Below, one piece after another: positions 25,975-34,827 of a DNA stretch of 64,000 nt. The DNA lies in the NCBI GenBank assembly GCA_937949945.1, contig CALFEQ010000138.1:1-64000 (forward strand). The letters run 5' to 3'. Origin of the DNA: an uncultured Myxococcales bacterium (GTDB lineage Bacteria > Myxococcota_A > Polyangia > Polyangiales > Polyangiaceae). A program made the position numbers and the translations under genes. The first letter of the stretch is position 1. Every line of letters starts with the position of its first letter. Below the pieces are notes generated by a model. The model made no database searches. It worked only from the letters and a program-made list of their open reading frames with translations, and was not told the DNA's origin.

Positions 25975-26186
25975 GGCGTGTCCTCCTGCCGGGCGCGCGG
26001 GTGCAGTCGGTGCGCCACGGCAAGGCGGTGCTCGCGTCGATCAGCTCGTGGGACGCCGAGCGAGCGTGTTTCCGCGCGGTATCCTCGTCGCGCATCGCGG
26101 CCGCGCACTGCGCAGCGGGGGCCCAGGCGGCGTCGAGCCGGGCGTCGCGAGTTTGCATGAATGGGTCGGTCGTGAGCCCTCGTCGC

Positions 26187-26723
26187 TCACGGTCCCGGAG
26201 CGCACTTGATGCCGAATGATCGAGCGTCATTCTTCGATCCGGCACGGCGCTTTGCGTCATCGTCGCGACGCAGCTCGTCGGCGACTCCGCGGAACGTCTC
26301 CGCCGCCGGCCCCGGAACGCGCGCGAGCTCGTCGTGCGCGTCGATGACGACGCGACGCAACCTCTCGAATCCCGGCCTGACCGGAGCGATCGGGACCCAG
26401 CCGTCGCGGGCCGGGCGCTCCGTGCGTTCGATCCGATAGAAGTCCTCGATCCCCATCTGACGGAGCAGCTCGAGCACCTTCGGCGAAGGCGAGACGAGCG
26501 TGAGCCGCCCGCCGAGGCTCCCGATCTTCCGCTCGAGCGCCAGGAGCGTCCCCGAGAACGTGCTGTCGATCATCGTGCAGTCCCGCAGATCGATCCGCAC
26601 CTCGCGGATGCCGCGAGCCAGACGCTCGCTCGCGGTCTCTTTGACGGCAGTGCTCTCCGTCATCGTCGCCGGTCCCTCGACGGCGATCGTCAACACAAGC
26701 GGTTCGTCGTGGGCCAGGATCAT
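26187..26723 (-). CDS. STAS-domain anti-sigma factor antagonist-like protein
   Basis: A 178-residue protein. Residues 10-105 form a STAS domain: VRIDLRDCTMIDSTFSGTLL contains the DSTFSG loop with the conserved phosphorylatable serine, followed by LERKIGSLGGRLTLVSPSPK and VLELLRQMGIEDFYRI. In the SpoIIAA/RsbV group the unphosphorylated form captures an anti-sigma kinase. The C-terminal 70 residues are basic and unrelated. It is divergent from the KaiC/phosphatase operon across 119 bp, so shared regulation is likely. The anti-sigma kinase partner is not in this window. Confidence 0.85.
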   Translation of the reverse strand: MILAHDEPLVLTIAVEGPATMTESTAVKETASERLARGIREVRIDLRDCTMIDSTFSGTLLALERKIGSLGGRLTLVSPSPKVLELLRQMGIEDFYRIERTERPARDGWVPIAPVRPGFERLRRVVIDAHDELARVPGPAAETFRGVADELRRDDDAKRRAGSKNDARSFGIKCAPGP

Positions 26724-26842
26724 GGCACGCCTCGTTGCTCGACAAATCTGTGTATCCGCGCTCGAGGGGGCAAGCAGATCGCGCCCGAGCTCGCCGCTGA
26801 CACGGCGGCACCGTTCTTGTTTCTCGTGCCCGCGAGGCGTTC

Positions 26843-28321
26843 ATGGCCAACGAGAGTCGCGAGCAAGAGGTGCGTCTCCGCACGGGCGTCGAAGGCCTCG
26901 ACGAAGTGCTCCACGGGGGGTTCTTGCCAGGCCGTACGTATCTCGTGCGCGGCGGTCCCGGCACGGGCAAGACGATGCTCGGCCTTCACTTCCTGACCGC
27001 AGGTGCGGCGCACGGAGAGCGAGCACTCTTCATCACGGTCGAAGAGTCGACCGAGCAGGTCTGCAAGGACGCGCGTGCGCTCGGCTTCGACCTTCGCGGG
27101 GTCCGATTCGTCGACCTGACCCCCGGAGCGGAGTTCTTCACGAAGGCTCAGTCGTACGACATCTTCACGCCCGCCGAGGTCGAGCGAGAGCCGACGACGC
27201 GGATGATCGTGGAGGAGATCGAGCGCGTCCGGCCGGATCGCGTCTTCCTCGAGGCGATGACGCAGTTCCGGTACCTGTCGCCGAACACGTTCCAGTACCA
27301 CAAGCAGGTCCTCTCGCTCTTGCGCTTCCTCCAGGACCGAGGCGCGACCGTGCTCTTCACCTCGGAGGGCAGCGACATCACGAGCGACGAGCACCTGCAG
27401 TTCCTGAGCGACGGCGTGCTCCACCTCGAGTCCACGCCGACGAGCCGATCGATACGCGTGAGCAAGTTCCGCGGCTCCGACTTCGAGGCGGGGTACCACT
27501 CGATGCGGCTGACCGATCGCGGGATGGAGGTCTACCCACGTCTGGTCCCGAGCCGCCACGGCCGGCAGTTCATCAAGGAGGTCGTGCCGTCGGGCATTCG
27601 GGGCGTCGACGAGCAGCTCCACGGCGGGCTCGAGCGCGGGACCGTGACGGTGATCACGGGCCCGACCGGCGTCGGGAAGACGACGCTCGGGCTCTCGTTC
27701 ACCAAGGAGGCGGCCTCGCGAGGCGAACGCTCGTGCATCTACCTCTTCGAGGAGGCCGTCGAGACGGTGCTCCGCCGCTCGGAGAACCTGTCCATCCCCG
27801 CGCGCTCGATGATCGAGCGCGGCGTCCTCGACGCGGTCTACGTCGAGCCCCTCCGCTATGGGCCCGACGAGTTCGCTCACCTCGTCCGCCAGGAGGTCGA
27901 GAAGCGCCAGGCGCGGATCATCATGCTCGACAGCGTCGCGGGCTATCGCTTGTCCGTGCAGAGCGAGGACCTCACGCGCCACCTGCACGCGCTCTGCGCG
28001 TACCTCCGCAACATGGGGATCACCGTCCTCCTCGTGAACGAGACGGAGACGATCACCGGAGACTTCAGCGCGACGGACATCGGCATCAGCCCGCTGGCGG
28101 ACAACATCGTGTTCCTCCGCTACCTCGAGCTCCGCGGCCGGCTCGAGCGCGCCATCGGCGTGCTCAAGAAGCGCGTGAGCGCCTTCGAGACGAGCCTGCG
28201 CGAGCTCGACATCACCTCGAACGGCATCCACGTCGGACGCCCGTTGACCGAGCTCCGCGGGATCCTCACGGGGAACCCCGAGCTGCCGAAGAACGGCAGC
28301 AGGAGCAAGAGAGCAGCATGA
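26843..28321 (+). CDS. KaiC-like double-domain RecA-family ATPase
   Basis: A 492-residue protein with two KaiC/RadA-like domains. Domain 1: GVEGLDEVLHGGFLPGR, Walker A GGPGTGKT at 37-44, and the catalytic EE pair in FITVEES at 67-68. Domain 2: GIRGVDEQLHGGL, Walker A GPTGVGKT at 273-280, EE at 303-304. Both active sites look complete. In the clock KaiC the second domain is an autokinase with target Ser/Thr residues; those residues cannot be identified with confidence here. There is no kaiA or kaiB nearby, so this is a KaiC-like signalling ATPase. It overlaps the downstream phosphatase gene by ATGA. Confidence 0.93.
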   Translation: MANESREQEVRLRTGVEGLDEVLHGGFLPGRTYLVRGGPGTGKTMLGLHFLTAGAAHGERALFITVEESTEQVCKDARALGFDLRGVRFVDLTPGAEFFTKAQSYDIFTPAEVEREPTTRMIVEEIERVRPDRVFLEAMTQFRYLSPNTFQYHKQVLSLLRFLQDRGATVLFTSEGSDITSDEHLQFLSDGVLHLESTPTSRSIRVSKFRGSDFEAGYHSMRLTDRGMEVYPRLVPSRHGRQFIKEVVPSGIRGVDEQLHGGLERGTVTVITGPTGVGKTTLGLSFTKEAASRGERSCIYLFEEAVETVLRRSENLSIPARSMIERGVLDAVYVEPLRYGPDEFAHLVRQEVEKRQARIIMLDSVAGYRLSVQSEDLTRHLHALCAYLRNMGITVLLVNETETITGDFSATDIGISPLADNIVFLRYLELRGRLERAIGVLKKRVSAFETSLRELDITSNGIHVGRPLTELRGILTGNPELPKNGSRSKRAA

Positions 28322-29412
28322 GCCGGATCCTCGTATTGATGGAGCCCGGAGAGAACCGTCGGCTCCTTTGCGAATGGCTCGCGCTGCGCCACGAGGTCGA
28401 GTGCACCGACTCCCTCGACTCGGTCCGCCCCGACTTCGATCTCGCGATCGTCGACGCGTCTTCGCTCGAGCGCAATGCGAGCCGTGTCGCCGCCCTCAGG
28501 AGCGCAGTACGGCCGCTCTTCTTGCCTTTCCTGCTCGTCGTCCCGCGGCGGACGTCGAGCACCGTGCCCGGGCAGGTGTGGACGCTCGTCGACGATCTCA
28601 TCGTCACCCCCGTCGAGAAGCTCGAGCTCCAGGCGCGCGTCGACACGCTCCTGCGTGCACGTGCGCTCAGCCTGGCGAACGCGTCGCTCGCGATTCGGCT
28701 CGAGTCGGAGCTCGCCCGCGCGCGCGAGGTCCAGGCCGGCCTCTTCCCGCTCGAGCCTCCGGCCCTGCGAGGCTTCGAGGTCGCCGCGCGCTGCGTGCCG
28801 GCACGCGAGATCGGAGGCGACTTCTTCGATTGGGAGTCGATGGACGGCGCGGCGGTCATCAGCGTCGGAGACGTGATGGGCAAGGGCATCCCCGCGGCGC
28901 TGCTCGCCGCGACGGTGCGGGCCGTGCTCCGCGCGGTCGCTCGTCAGAACCCGCCCGGGGCCGCGCTCGATCTGTTACGGCAGTCGCTGAGCAGCGATCT
29001 CGAGCGCACGTCGAGCTTCGTCACGCTCTTCCACGCTCGCGTGTCGCCGGACGAGCTCCGCTACGTCGACGCCGGTCATGGCCACGCGCTCGTCCGGCGC
29101 GCCGCCGGCGAGATCGAGCGTCTCGAGCGATGCGGTCGCCCCGTCGGCTTCCCGGCCGCGGGTCCCTATCGCGAAGCGTCGCTCGAGCTCATGCCCGGCG
29201 ACGTGCTCTTCGTCTACAGCGACGGGCTCTTCGAGAGCAGCGGGCGCACGCCCGAGGAGCTCATCGCATCCTTGCGATGCACCGACAGCGCCGCGTCGCT
29301 CGTCGACCAGCTCGTTTCCATGTCGCCGGCGTCGGATGCGATCGACGACGTCACGGTCCTCGCCCTGAAGCGCACACCGGACGCGAGCTCCGACACGAAG
29401 CAGCTTCACTGA
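28318..29412 (+). CDS. SpoIIE-type PP2C phosphatase with degenerate receiver domain
   Basis: 364 residues from the ATG at 28318 (ATGA overlap with kaiC-like). Residues 1-115 look like a receiver: an Asp at about 46 (LAIVDASS) is present, but the acidic pair after strand 1 (ILVLMEPGEN) is missing, so phosphorylation is doubtful. A helical linker follows (SLAIRLESELARAREVQAGL). The PP2C domain from about 150 has EIGGDFFDW, SVGDVMGKGIPAALLAATV and AIDDVTVLALKR, with metal-binding aspartates present. RsbU/SpoIIE phosphatases dephosphorylate STAS antagonists; a STAS protein is encoded next door. Confidence 0.93.
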   Translation: MSRILVLMEPGENRRLLCEWLALRHEVECTDSLDSVRPDFDLAIVDASSLERNASRVAALRSAVRPLFLPFLLVVPRRTSSTVPGQVWTLVDDLIVTPVEKLELQARVDTLLRARALSLANASLAIRLESELARAREVQAGLFPLEPPALRGFEVAARCVPAREIGGDFFDWESMDGAAVISVGDVMGKGIPAALLAATVRAVLRAVARQNPPGAALDLLRQSLSSDLERTSSFVTLFHARVSPDELRYVDAGHGHALVRRAAGEIERLERCGRPVGFPAAGPYREASLELMPGDVLFVYSDGLFESSGRTPEELIASLRCTDSAASLVDQLVSMSPASDAIDDVTVLALKRTPDASSDTKQLH

Positions 29413-29497
29413 GCCCAGAGGCGGCACGTCGGCTGGAGCACGTCGCCTCGCCGATGCTACGCTCGAGCTCAGGGGCTTGGTCGGCGGGAGGCTTGGA

Positions 29498-30328
29498 ATG
29501 AGGCGTGCGTTCGTTGTCGCGGCCGTATCTTCGTTCGTCTACGCGGTCGCCGCGTGCTCCGGATCGTCCCCAGACCCGATTCCTTCGGACCCGGGCGGCA
29601 GCAACGGTGGCGTGCCCGGATCCGACGCGAGCGGCGGGTCCAGCGGAACGAGTGGAAGCAGCGGAACCCAATGTGGACCTTGCGATCCGCCGCCGCCCCA
29701 TCCCTCTTGCAAGGGGACCGACCCGTGCGGGTGCGGGCCTTACACGTGCAGCGACGGCGGACAGGTCGACGACGCCGGGCACGACGACGCCGGGCACGAC
29801 GATGCTGGGCACGACGACGACGCGGGGCCGGACTCCGGTGTCGAGCCGGACGCCGGCGCGGGAGACGCCTGCGAGTGGGGCGCTGCGAACACCTGCGGTC
29901 CCGGCAGGTACTGCCGGGCGAACAACTGCGGCAAGGGAAGATGCGTCCCGATCGGCTTGATCGAGACCACCACGAAGGGCCCGGTCTGCGGATGCGATGG
30001 CGTGACGTACTGGAACGAGACGGTGGCCGCGAAGCACGGCATGAGCGTCCGGCAAAAGGGCGAGTGCTCCGGGGTGAACGCCGTGACCTGCGGCGGCTTC
30101 GTGGGCACGAACTGCCCGGGCAGCGCGAGCTGCGCGCTCCGCGTCAAGACCCAGGAGCAGTGCTCCGTCGCCGACCTCCCCGGCATCTGCTGGCAGCTCC
30201 CCGCGACGTGTCCGCTCATCTCCATCGGCCATCGCACGCGGGCGTGTGACTCCCGCACGTGCAGCGACGAGTGCGGCTTGATCCGATCGTCGACGCCGTA
30301 CTTCGAGGACAACGACTGCCCTCTGTGA
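29498..30328 (+). CDS. Kazal-like domain lipoprotein
   Basis: 276 residues from the ATG at 29498, with GGGAGG about 7 bases upstream (a TTG at 29477 is less likely). Lipobox SSFVYAVAACSG. A Gly/Ser linker and a Cys/Pro-rich stretch are followed by a low-complexity run of DDAGH units (four copies). The Kazal-like module is at about 165-190: GPVCGCDGVTYWNETVAAKH with surrounding cysteines, the pattern of Ser-protease inhibitors. The C-terminus has further cysteines. It might inhibit proteases of prey or self. A perfect hairpin follows the stop. Confidence 0.85.
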   Translation: MRRAFVVAAVSSFVYAVAACSGSSPDPIPSDPGGSNGGVPGSDASGGSSGTSGSSGTQCGPCDPPPPHPSCKGTDPCGCGPYTCSDGGQVDDAGHDDAGHDDAGHDDDAGPDSGVEPDAGAGDACEWGAANTCGPGRYCRANNCGKGRCVPIGLIETTTKGPVCGCDGVTYWNETVAAKHGMSVRQKGECSGVNAVTCGGFVGTNCPGSASCALRVKTQEQCSVADLPGICWQLPATCPLISIGHRTRACDSRTCSDECGLIRSSTPYFEDNDCPL

Positions 30329-30338
30329 AGCGCGTGGA

Positions 30339-30370
30339 GCGTCGGGGGGCCGGCGCACGCCCCCCGACGC
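30339..30370. terminator. Bidirectional GC hairpin between convergent genes
   Basis: GCGTCGGGGGG (30339-30349), a 10-nt loop, CCCCCCGACGC (30360-30370): a perfect 11-bp stem serving the Kazal gene on the plus strand and the Hsp20 gene on the minus strand. Confidence 0.8.
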
Positions 30371-30379
30371 GGGCACCCG

Positions 30380-31099
30380 TCAGTGGACGGGCTCGGCTTC
30401 GCCTTTCGCGTGCTCCTCCTTCTCGGCGCCTTTGATCTGGATGCGCCGACGCTGCGGTCTCTCCTCCTCGGGGATGGGGATGGAGACCTCGAGGATTCCG
30501 TTCTCGAAGGTCGCTTGCACGTCGTCGAGGTCGCATCCCTCCGGCAGAGTGATGCGGCGCTCGAAGGCGCCGTAGCAGCGCTCGCTGTACACGCGCCCGC
30601 CGCGTCGCTGCTCCTCGCTCTCCGTGCGTTCGCCGGAGATGACGAGCTGGTCTTCGTCGATCTCGACGTTGACGTCGTCCTTCTCGAGACCGGGCAGCTC
30701 CGCCCGGAAGACGAGGCGGCCGTCACGCTCGAACGTCTCGATCGCCGGCGACCAAACGGCTTCCAGCCGCGGAAGCCGCGGGAACGGCCCGAGGCTGAGC
30801 GGTGCGAGGGGCGCGAGGAGCGAGGGCGTCCTGAGCCCCACGTCGGAGAAGAAGTCGTTGAAGACGCGGTCCATCTCATCCATGAAGCGGCGCACCATCG
30901 AGAACGGGCTCGTGGTCACCGCGCCGAGAGGTTGGCGCCCCGTCCGAGCAAGCGAGCGCTCGTGCGAACGAGAACGCTCCACCTTCCCGCCTTTCTCTTC
31001 CTTCTTCTCCTTCTTCGCGGCCTCGGCCTGCTCCGTCTCCTGGGTGGCGGCCTTGGCGTGTCCCGGCTCTACCGTCTCTGTCGGTCGTTGCTGACTCAT
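30380..31099 (-). CDS. Hsp20/alpha-crystallin chaperone
   Basis: 239 residues from the ATG at 31099, preceded by GGGAGGT; the upstream extension is unsupported. Residues 1-60 are a Lys/Glu-rich charged helix. The alpha-crystallin domain (about 120-215) has RLVFRAELPGLEKDDVNVEI, VISGERTESEE, GAFERRITLPEGCD and NGILEVSIPIP, close to the canonical A-x(n)-GxL consensus. The tail is short and basic. It is a normal Hsp20 apart from the long charged N-terminus; compare the aromatic-repeat Hsp20 at 15189-16175. The two share the fold but not the linker. Confidence 0.93.
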   Translation of the reverse strand: MSQQRPTETVEPGHAKAATQETEQAEAAKKEKKEEKGGKVERSRSHERSLARTGRQPLGAVTTSPFSMVRRFMDEMDRVFNDFFSDVGLRTPSLLAPLAPLSLGPFPRLPRLEAVWSPAIETFERDGRLVFRAELPGLEKDDVNVEIDEDQLVISGERTESEEQRRGGRVYSERCYGAFERRITLPEGCDLDDVQATFENGILEVSIPIPEEERPQRRRIQIKGAEKEEHAKGEAEPVH

Positions 31100-31177
31100 C
31101 TCTCGACCTCCCTTCCGCGCAGGGGACGGGAGCAACGCGCGTACCGCGGCAACGGCGCCGATACGGCGCGTGGATCG

Positions 31178-31909
31178 TCAGCGCACGCGACGTCCGGGAG
31201 GAGCAGAAGGCGACGTGACGTGCCGCTCGATCACGACAGGACGGTCGACCCAAACGCGCCCCACGCGTACGCCGACGAAGGCGCCGCGAGCGTAGAGCGG
31301 GTCGTAATAGTAAGGCGGACCCCAACGGTAGTCCGGGGAGGGCGCAACCTCGAGCCGCTCGAACGGCGTCCGCTCGGAGATCGTCATGTTCGGCATCTGC
31401 ACGCTCCAAATCGTTTCGAACGACGGGAGCTCGCCGGCCTCTTGCATGTCCTCCGGCAGCGGGAAGAAGAGGTCGATCGTACGCTCGTCACCGGGAGGGA
31501 TCACGACGATCGGCGGTCGGCCCTCGTCGACCCTCGCGAAGGCGGCGCGGCTCTCGCCTCTCGCAGGCAGCACCGCGCGTACGTCCCGCGTGTCCACCCG
31601 CCACGCGGCGTCGGAGTTGTTCGCCACCACCAGCCTGACGTGAATGGTCCGAAGCTCGTCGGGGGCCCCGCGGTAGCGGAGCTCGTCGGCGGGCTCGATG
31701 TCCACGAGCCCGAACGAGGCGACGCGGACGTCTCCGCGCGGAGCTTCCGGAGGGATACGGTAGTGCGACGCGGCCCTTCCAGCGACGGTGGCGCTCGAGG
31801 CCACGGCTGGCTCGAAGACGTAACGTGGCGATCCGCAAGCGGCGCACGTCAACGCGACCGTCACGACGGCCAGCGCACGAGCGAGACGGAAGCGATCCAG
31901 AGCGCGCAT
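31178..31909 (-). CDS. Lipoprotein of unknown function
   Basis: 243 residues from the ATG at 31909 (an ATG at 31933 is possible). The signal ALAVVTVALTCAACGS is a lipobox. The body resembles a beta-sandwich: LRTIHVRLVVANNSDAAWRV and PPIVVIPPGDERTIDLFFPL read like an envelope Ig-like domain that binds or presents a partner. The C-terminus has a Tyr-rich patch (WGPPYYYDPLYARGAF). It is not recognised. It lies 79 bp upstream of the Hsp20 start and may be cotranscribed with it. Confidence 0.7.
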   Translation of the reverse strand: MRALDRFRLARALAVVTVALTCAACGSPRYVFEPAVASSATVAGRAASHYRIPPEAPRGDVRVASFGLVDIEPADELRYRGAPDELRTIHVRLVVANNSDAAWRVDTRDVRAVLPARGESRAAFARVDEGRPPIVVIPPGDERTIDLFFPLPEDMQEAGELPSFETIWSVQMPNMTISERTPFERLEVAPSPDYRWGPPYYYDPLYARGAFVGVRVGRVWVDRPVVIERHVTSPSAPPGRRVR

Positions 31910-32161
31910 GACCGAGCCTGCTGCAAGGGTCATGCGCCGCGCGGCGCGGAGACCGCCTCGGGCGACGTTCGCGCGTGCTCGAGGAGCATCTCGTCGGCAC
32001 GCGAGCCGCGTGGCGTGCCAGACGTGATCGCCGTCGACATCGGTCTCGCGAGCGCGGGCGTGTCCGAGCTCCTCGGCTGCGCGACACGCACCGCACGACG
32101 GCTCGAACTCTTCGGACCGCGGCGTGTTGCTTGCCAGCCATGGGATCGCAGCGAGGAAGCC

Positions 32162-32506
32162 ATGGCCGAGCATCTCTATCCCCCCGTCTCGAAAGAGCTC
32201 TCCCAGAAGCGTCGTGAGCTCGCGCCCGAACCCGAGCGTGCGTTCCGCGAGTTCAGCAAGGCCGTCTTCGCCGACGGAGCCCTGTCCGCGAAGACGAAGC
32301 AGCTCATCGCCGTCGCCGTCGCGCACGTCACGCAGTGTCCGTACTGCATCCGCGGCCACACGCAGGGCGCGCTCTCTCGCGGCGCGACCGAGCAGGAGAT
32401 CATGGAAGCGATCTGGGTCGCCGCCGAGATGCGTGCCGGCGGAGCGTTCGCGCACTCGCTCGTCGCGCTCCAGACCATGCACGAGCACGCCGCGGGCGAG
32501 CGCTGA
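32162..32506 (+). CDS. AhpD-like/carboxymuconolactone decarboxylase-family protein
   Basis: 114 residues from the ATG at 32162. The core has KTKQLIAVAVAHVTQCPYCI with CxxC and a following histidine (IRGH), then GATEQEIMEAIWVAAEMRAG, the AhpD/CMD fold. The CxxC plus His (and an acidic partner) support alkylhydroperoxidase-type redox chemistry rather than the decarboxylase. It is monocistronic. The ~230 bp upstream holds no gene. Confidence 0.9.
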   Translation: MAEHLYPPVSKELSQKRRELAPEPERAFREFSKAVFADGALSAKTKQLIAVAVAHVTQCPYCIRGHTQGALSRGATEQEIMEAIWVAAEMRAGGAFAHSLVALQTMHEHAAGER

Positions 32507-32548
32507 TCGCGCGGCGCCCGCGGCGCGTCCGTCGTGAGCGCGGAGGCG

Positions 32549-34626
32549 TTACGGGACCTCGTACTCGACGCTGAGCTGAGGTCGGTCCTGGCTGCTCGTG
32601 GCCTCCGACGAGTGGATCATGAGAAGATCGTACTTTCCGTCGTTGTCCGTCTTCTTGCTGAACCGAATGCGGAACTGAGATCGGTAGGCACGCGACGTTC
32701 GCTTGCTCCAGTCGTCTGCGACCTTGTCGAGCTGGTTGACCGACATGGTCGTCTTGGATTCCGTCGCCAGCACGATGCTGAGGTCCTCGGTCCAGCAGAC
32801 GGTGCCTCTCGGGTTGCACTTCGTGTGCTGGAGGATGGGCGTGTCGAAGTCCGAAACGTCGAGCGACGCCCCGAAATCGACGCTGTCGAGATAGAGCGGG
32901 CCGAGATGCGCGAATGTGTTGGCGTCCACCGTCTTTTGTTTCAGGGTCAACGTGGCATTCGTGATCCGGATCAAGTTCGAAGGAAGAACGCTGAGATCGA
33001 AGGAGAGGAATGCGCGAAACACGTAGGAGGGGATGTCACCGATGACGAACGCGGGAGTCCTGAGCTCCACGGTGTGCCCTTCCACGACGTCTCCATCGAG
33101 TGTCGGCGTCATGTGCCGACGCACGAGCCGGATCACCCGGAAGGTGCGCGACACGGCCTCGCTCATCGGATTGCCCGCGAGGTCCTTCGCGCCCGTGCCG
33201 ATCTGCCAGGTGACGGTCGTGCCGTGATTGAACGTCGTCGCGAAAGGCACCGTCATCGTCTTGCCGTCCGCGCTCCAAGACGGCACGCCGAGAGAAACGC
33301 CGGCGGGGCTCGTGATCGAGAACGCCGACTGCGCGGACGCCTTGTCCATCGGCTCCGAGAACGTGACGACGATGGACGGCTTCAGCGGAACGCCGATCGC
33401 GTTGTCTGCGGGGTCCGTGGAGACCACGGTGGGCGGGGTCGTGTCCGGCGCCGACGCCGTCGTGAACGAGAACGAGTAGGGTGCCGCAAGTCCGTTGCCC
33501 GCCTCGTCCTGGATGCCCGTCGCCAGGTTCACCTCGTACGTCGTGTCGTGCTCGAGCGCCGCGCTCGGCTCGAACGTCACGAGCGTGTGCGTGGCGTCCC
33601 ACGTGAACGTCCCTGCGAGCGGCGTCCCTCCCGCCTTCTTCACCGTGAACGTCGAGGCCGAGACGCTGCCGGTCGTCATCGCCTCGGTGAACGTCACCGA
33701 GATGGAAGTGGTCGTCGCGACGCCGGTGGCCCCGGCCGCGGGCGCCGTCGACTGCACCTGCGGCGCCGTCGTGTCGGACGGCGCGGCCGTCGTGAACGAG
33801 AACGTCGTGCTGCCCGTGAGCGCGTTGCCCGCGAGGTCGCTTCCGCTCACAGTCACCGCGTAGCTCGTCGCCGGCGCCCACCCGTCCGAAGGCGAGAACG
33901 TCACCTGCGTGTCACCGTTCGTCCACGTCGGCGCCCCGATGTCGACGGCGGGGCTCGTGAGGACCGCCACCGTTCCGATGTCCATCGGCTCGGAGAAGAC
34001 GATGGTGAGCGTCGTCGTCGTCGCGACGGAGCTCGCGCCGTTCGCCGGGACCGAGCTCGTGATCGTCGGCGGCGTGGCGTCGGAGTCGTCCTCGCGGGTC
34101 GTGAACGAGAACGTCGTCGGGGCGAGGCTCTCGCCTTGGAGGTCCTGGCCGGCGACGCTGACCTGATACGTCGTCCCGAACGCGAGCGGCGACGCGATGG
34201 GGAAGACGGCCTGCGTGGTCGTCGCGTCCCACGTGACGGCCCCGAGCGTGATCGACGGAGAGGTCGTCAGCGTCACGCTCCCGATCTCCATCGGCTCGGA
34301 GAACTCGAGGACGATGGATCCGGTCACGGCGACGTTGACGGCTCCGCGGGGCTGGTGGAGACGAGCACGGGCGGGCTCGCCGCATCGTTCTTTTCGCCCG
34401 CGTCGCCGTCTTCACCGGCGTCCTTCGGGGTACCCGAATCGTCGCTCGTTCCGGCGTCGTCGCTGCCAGCTCCTCCTTGACCGCCTCGGCCGCCACCCGC
34501 GCCGGCGTCGTCCACGACTTCGCTGCTACCTTCGTCGGGCGGTGGATCGACGCTCGATTCGGAACCGCACGCGCCGATCATCGCGATGAGGACCATCGAC
34601 AGAAAGGCGAACAACGACCGATACAT
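32549..34626 (-). pseudogene. Big_5/DNRLRE surface protein gene broken by a frameshift
   Basis: The gene starts at the ATG at 34626 after GGAGGTG, with lipobox VLIAMIGACGS and an Asp/Gly-rich linker. The first Big_5 domain begins SPPVLVSTSPA but then runs into a TGA at 34324. One base of shift restores AVNVAVTGSIVLEFSEPM and the domain continues, so the expected product is interrupted between residues about 96 and 108. The second part (592 codons to 32549) completes four Big_5 units, each starting like PPTITSSVPANGASSVATTT and containing SEPMD, then a C-terminal DNRLRE-like beta domain (LDGDVVEGHTVELRTPAFVI). A GTG at 34327 could restart translation in a GTGA overlap. It is an authentic lesion or a base-call error. 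Confidence 0.8.
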
Positions 34627-34827
34627 CACACCTCCGAGCGCAAAACAGCGAAGCGCCCGGGCCGCGCAGCAACCGACATGCCGCACCCGATACCGGCGCC
34701 CTGGCCCCGCCAGACTGCGGTTTTTTCTCGTTTTGCCCCGGTCCGTCGCCGGCCTTCGCGACCTGTTGTCTAATCGAACCGACTAGGCAACGCTGAAGGC
34801 GTTTCGTCCGTCATACGTGCTACCGAC

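Noticed and set aside
26843..28321. KaiC-like gene as a circadian clock component
   Set aside because: No kaiA or kaiB is present, and KaiC-like double-domain ATPases are common in signalling without a clock.
31178..32488. Extended upstream reading of the 31178-31909 lipoprotein
   Set aside because: The extension lacks a start signal and runs antisense over the AhpD-like gene.
32549..34327. Treating the GTG at 34327 as the start of an independent protein
   Set aside because: It would begin inside a Big_5 domain, and the upstream half is present in another frame; a frameshift explains both.
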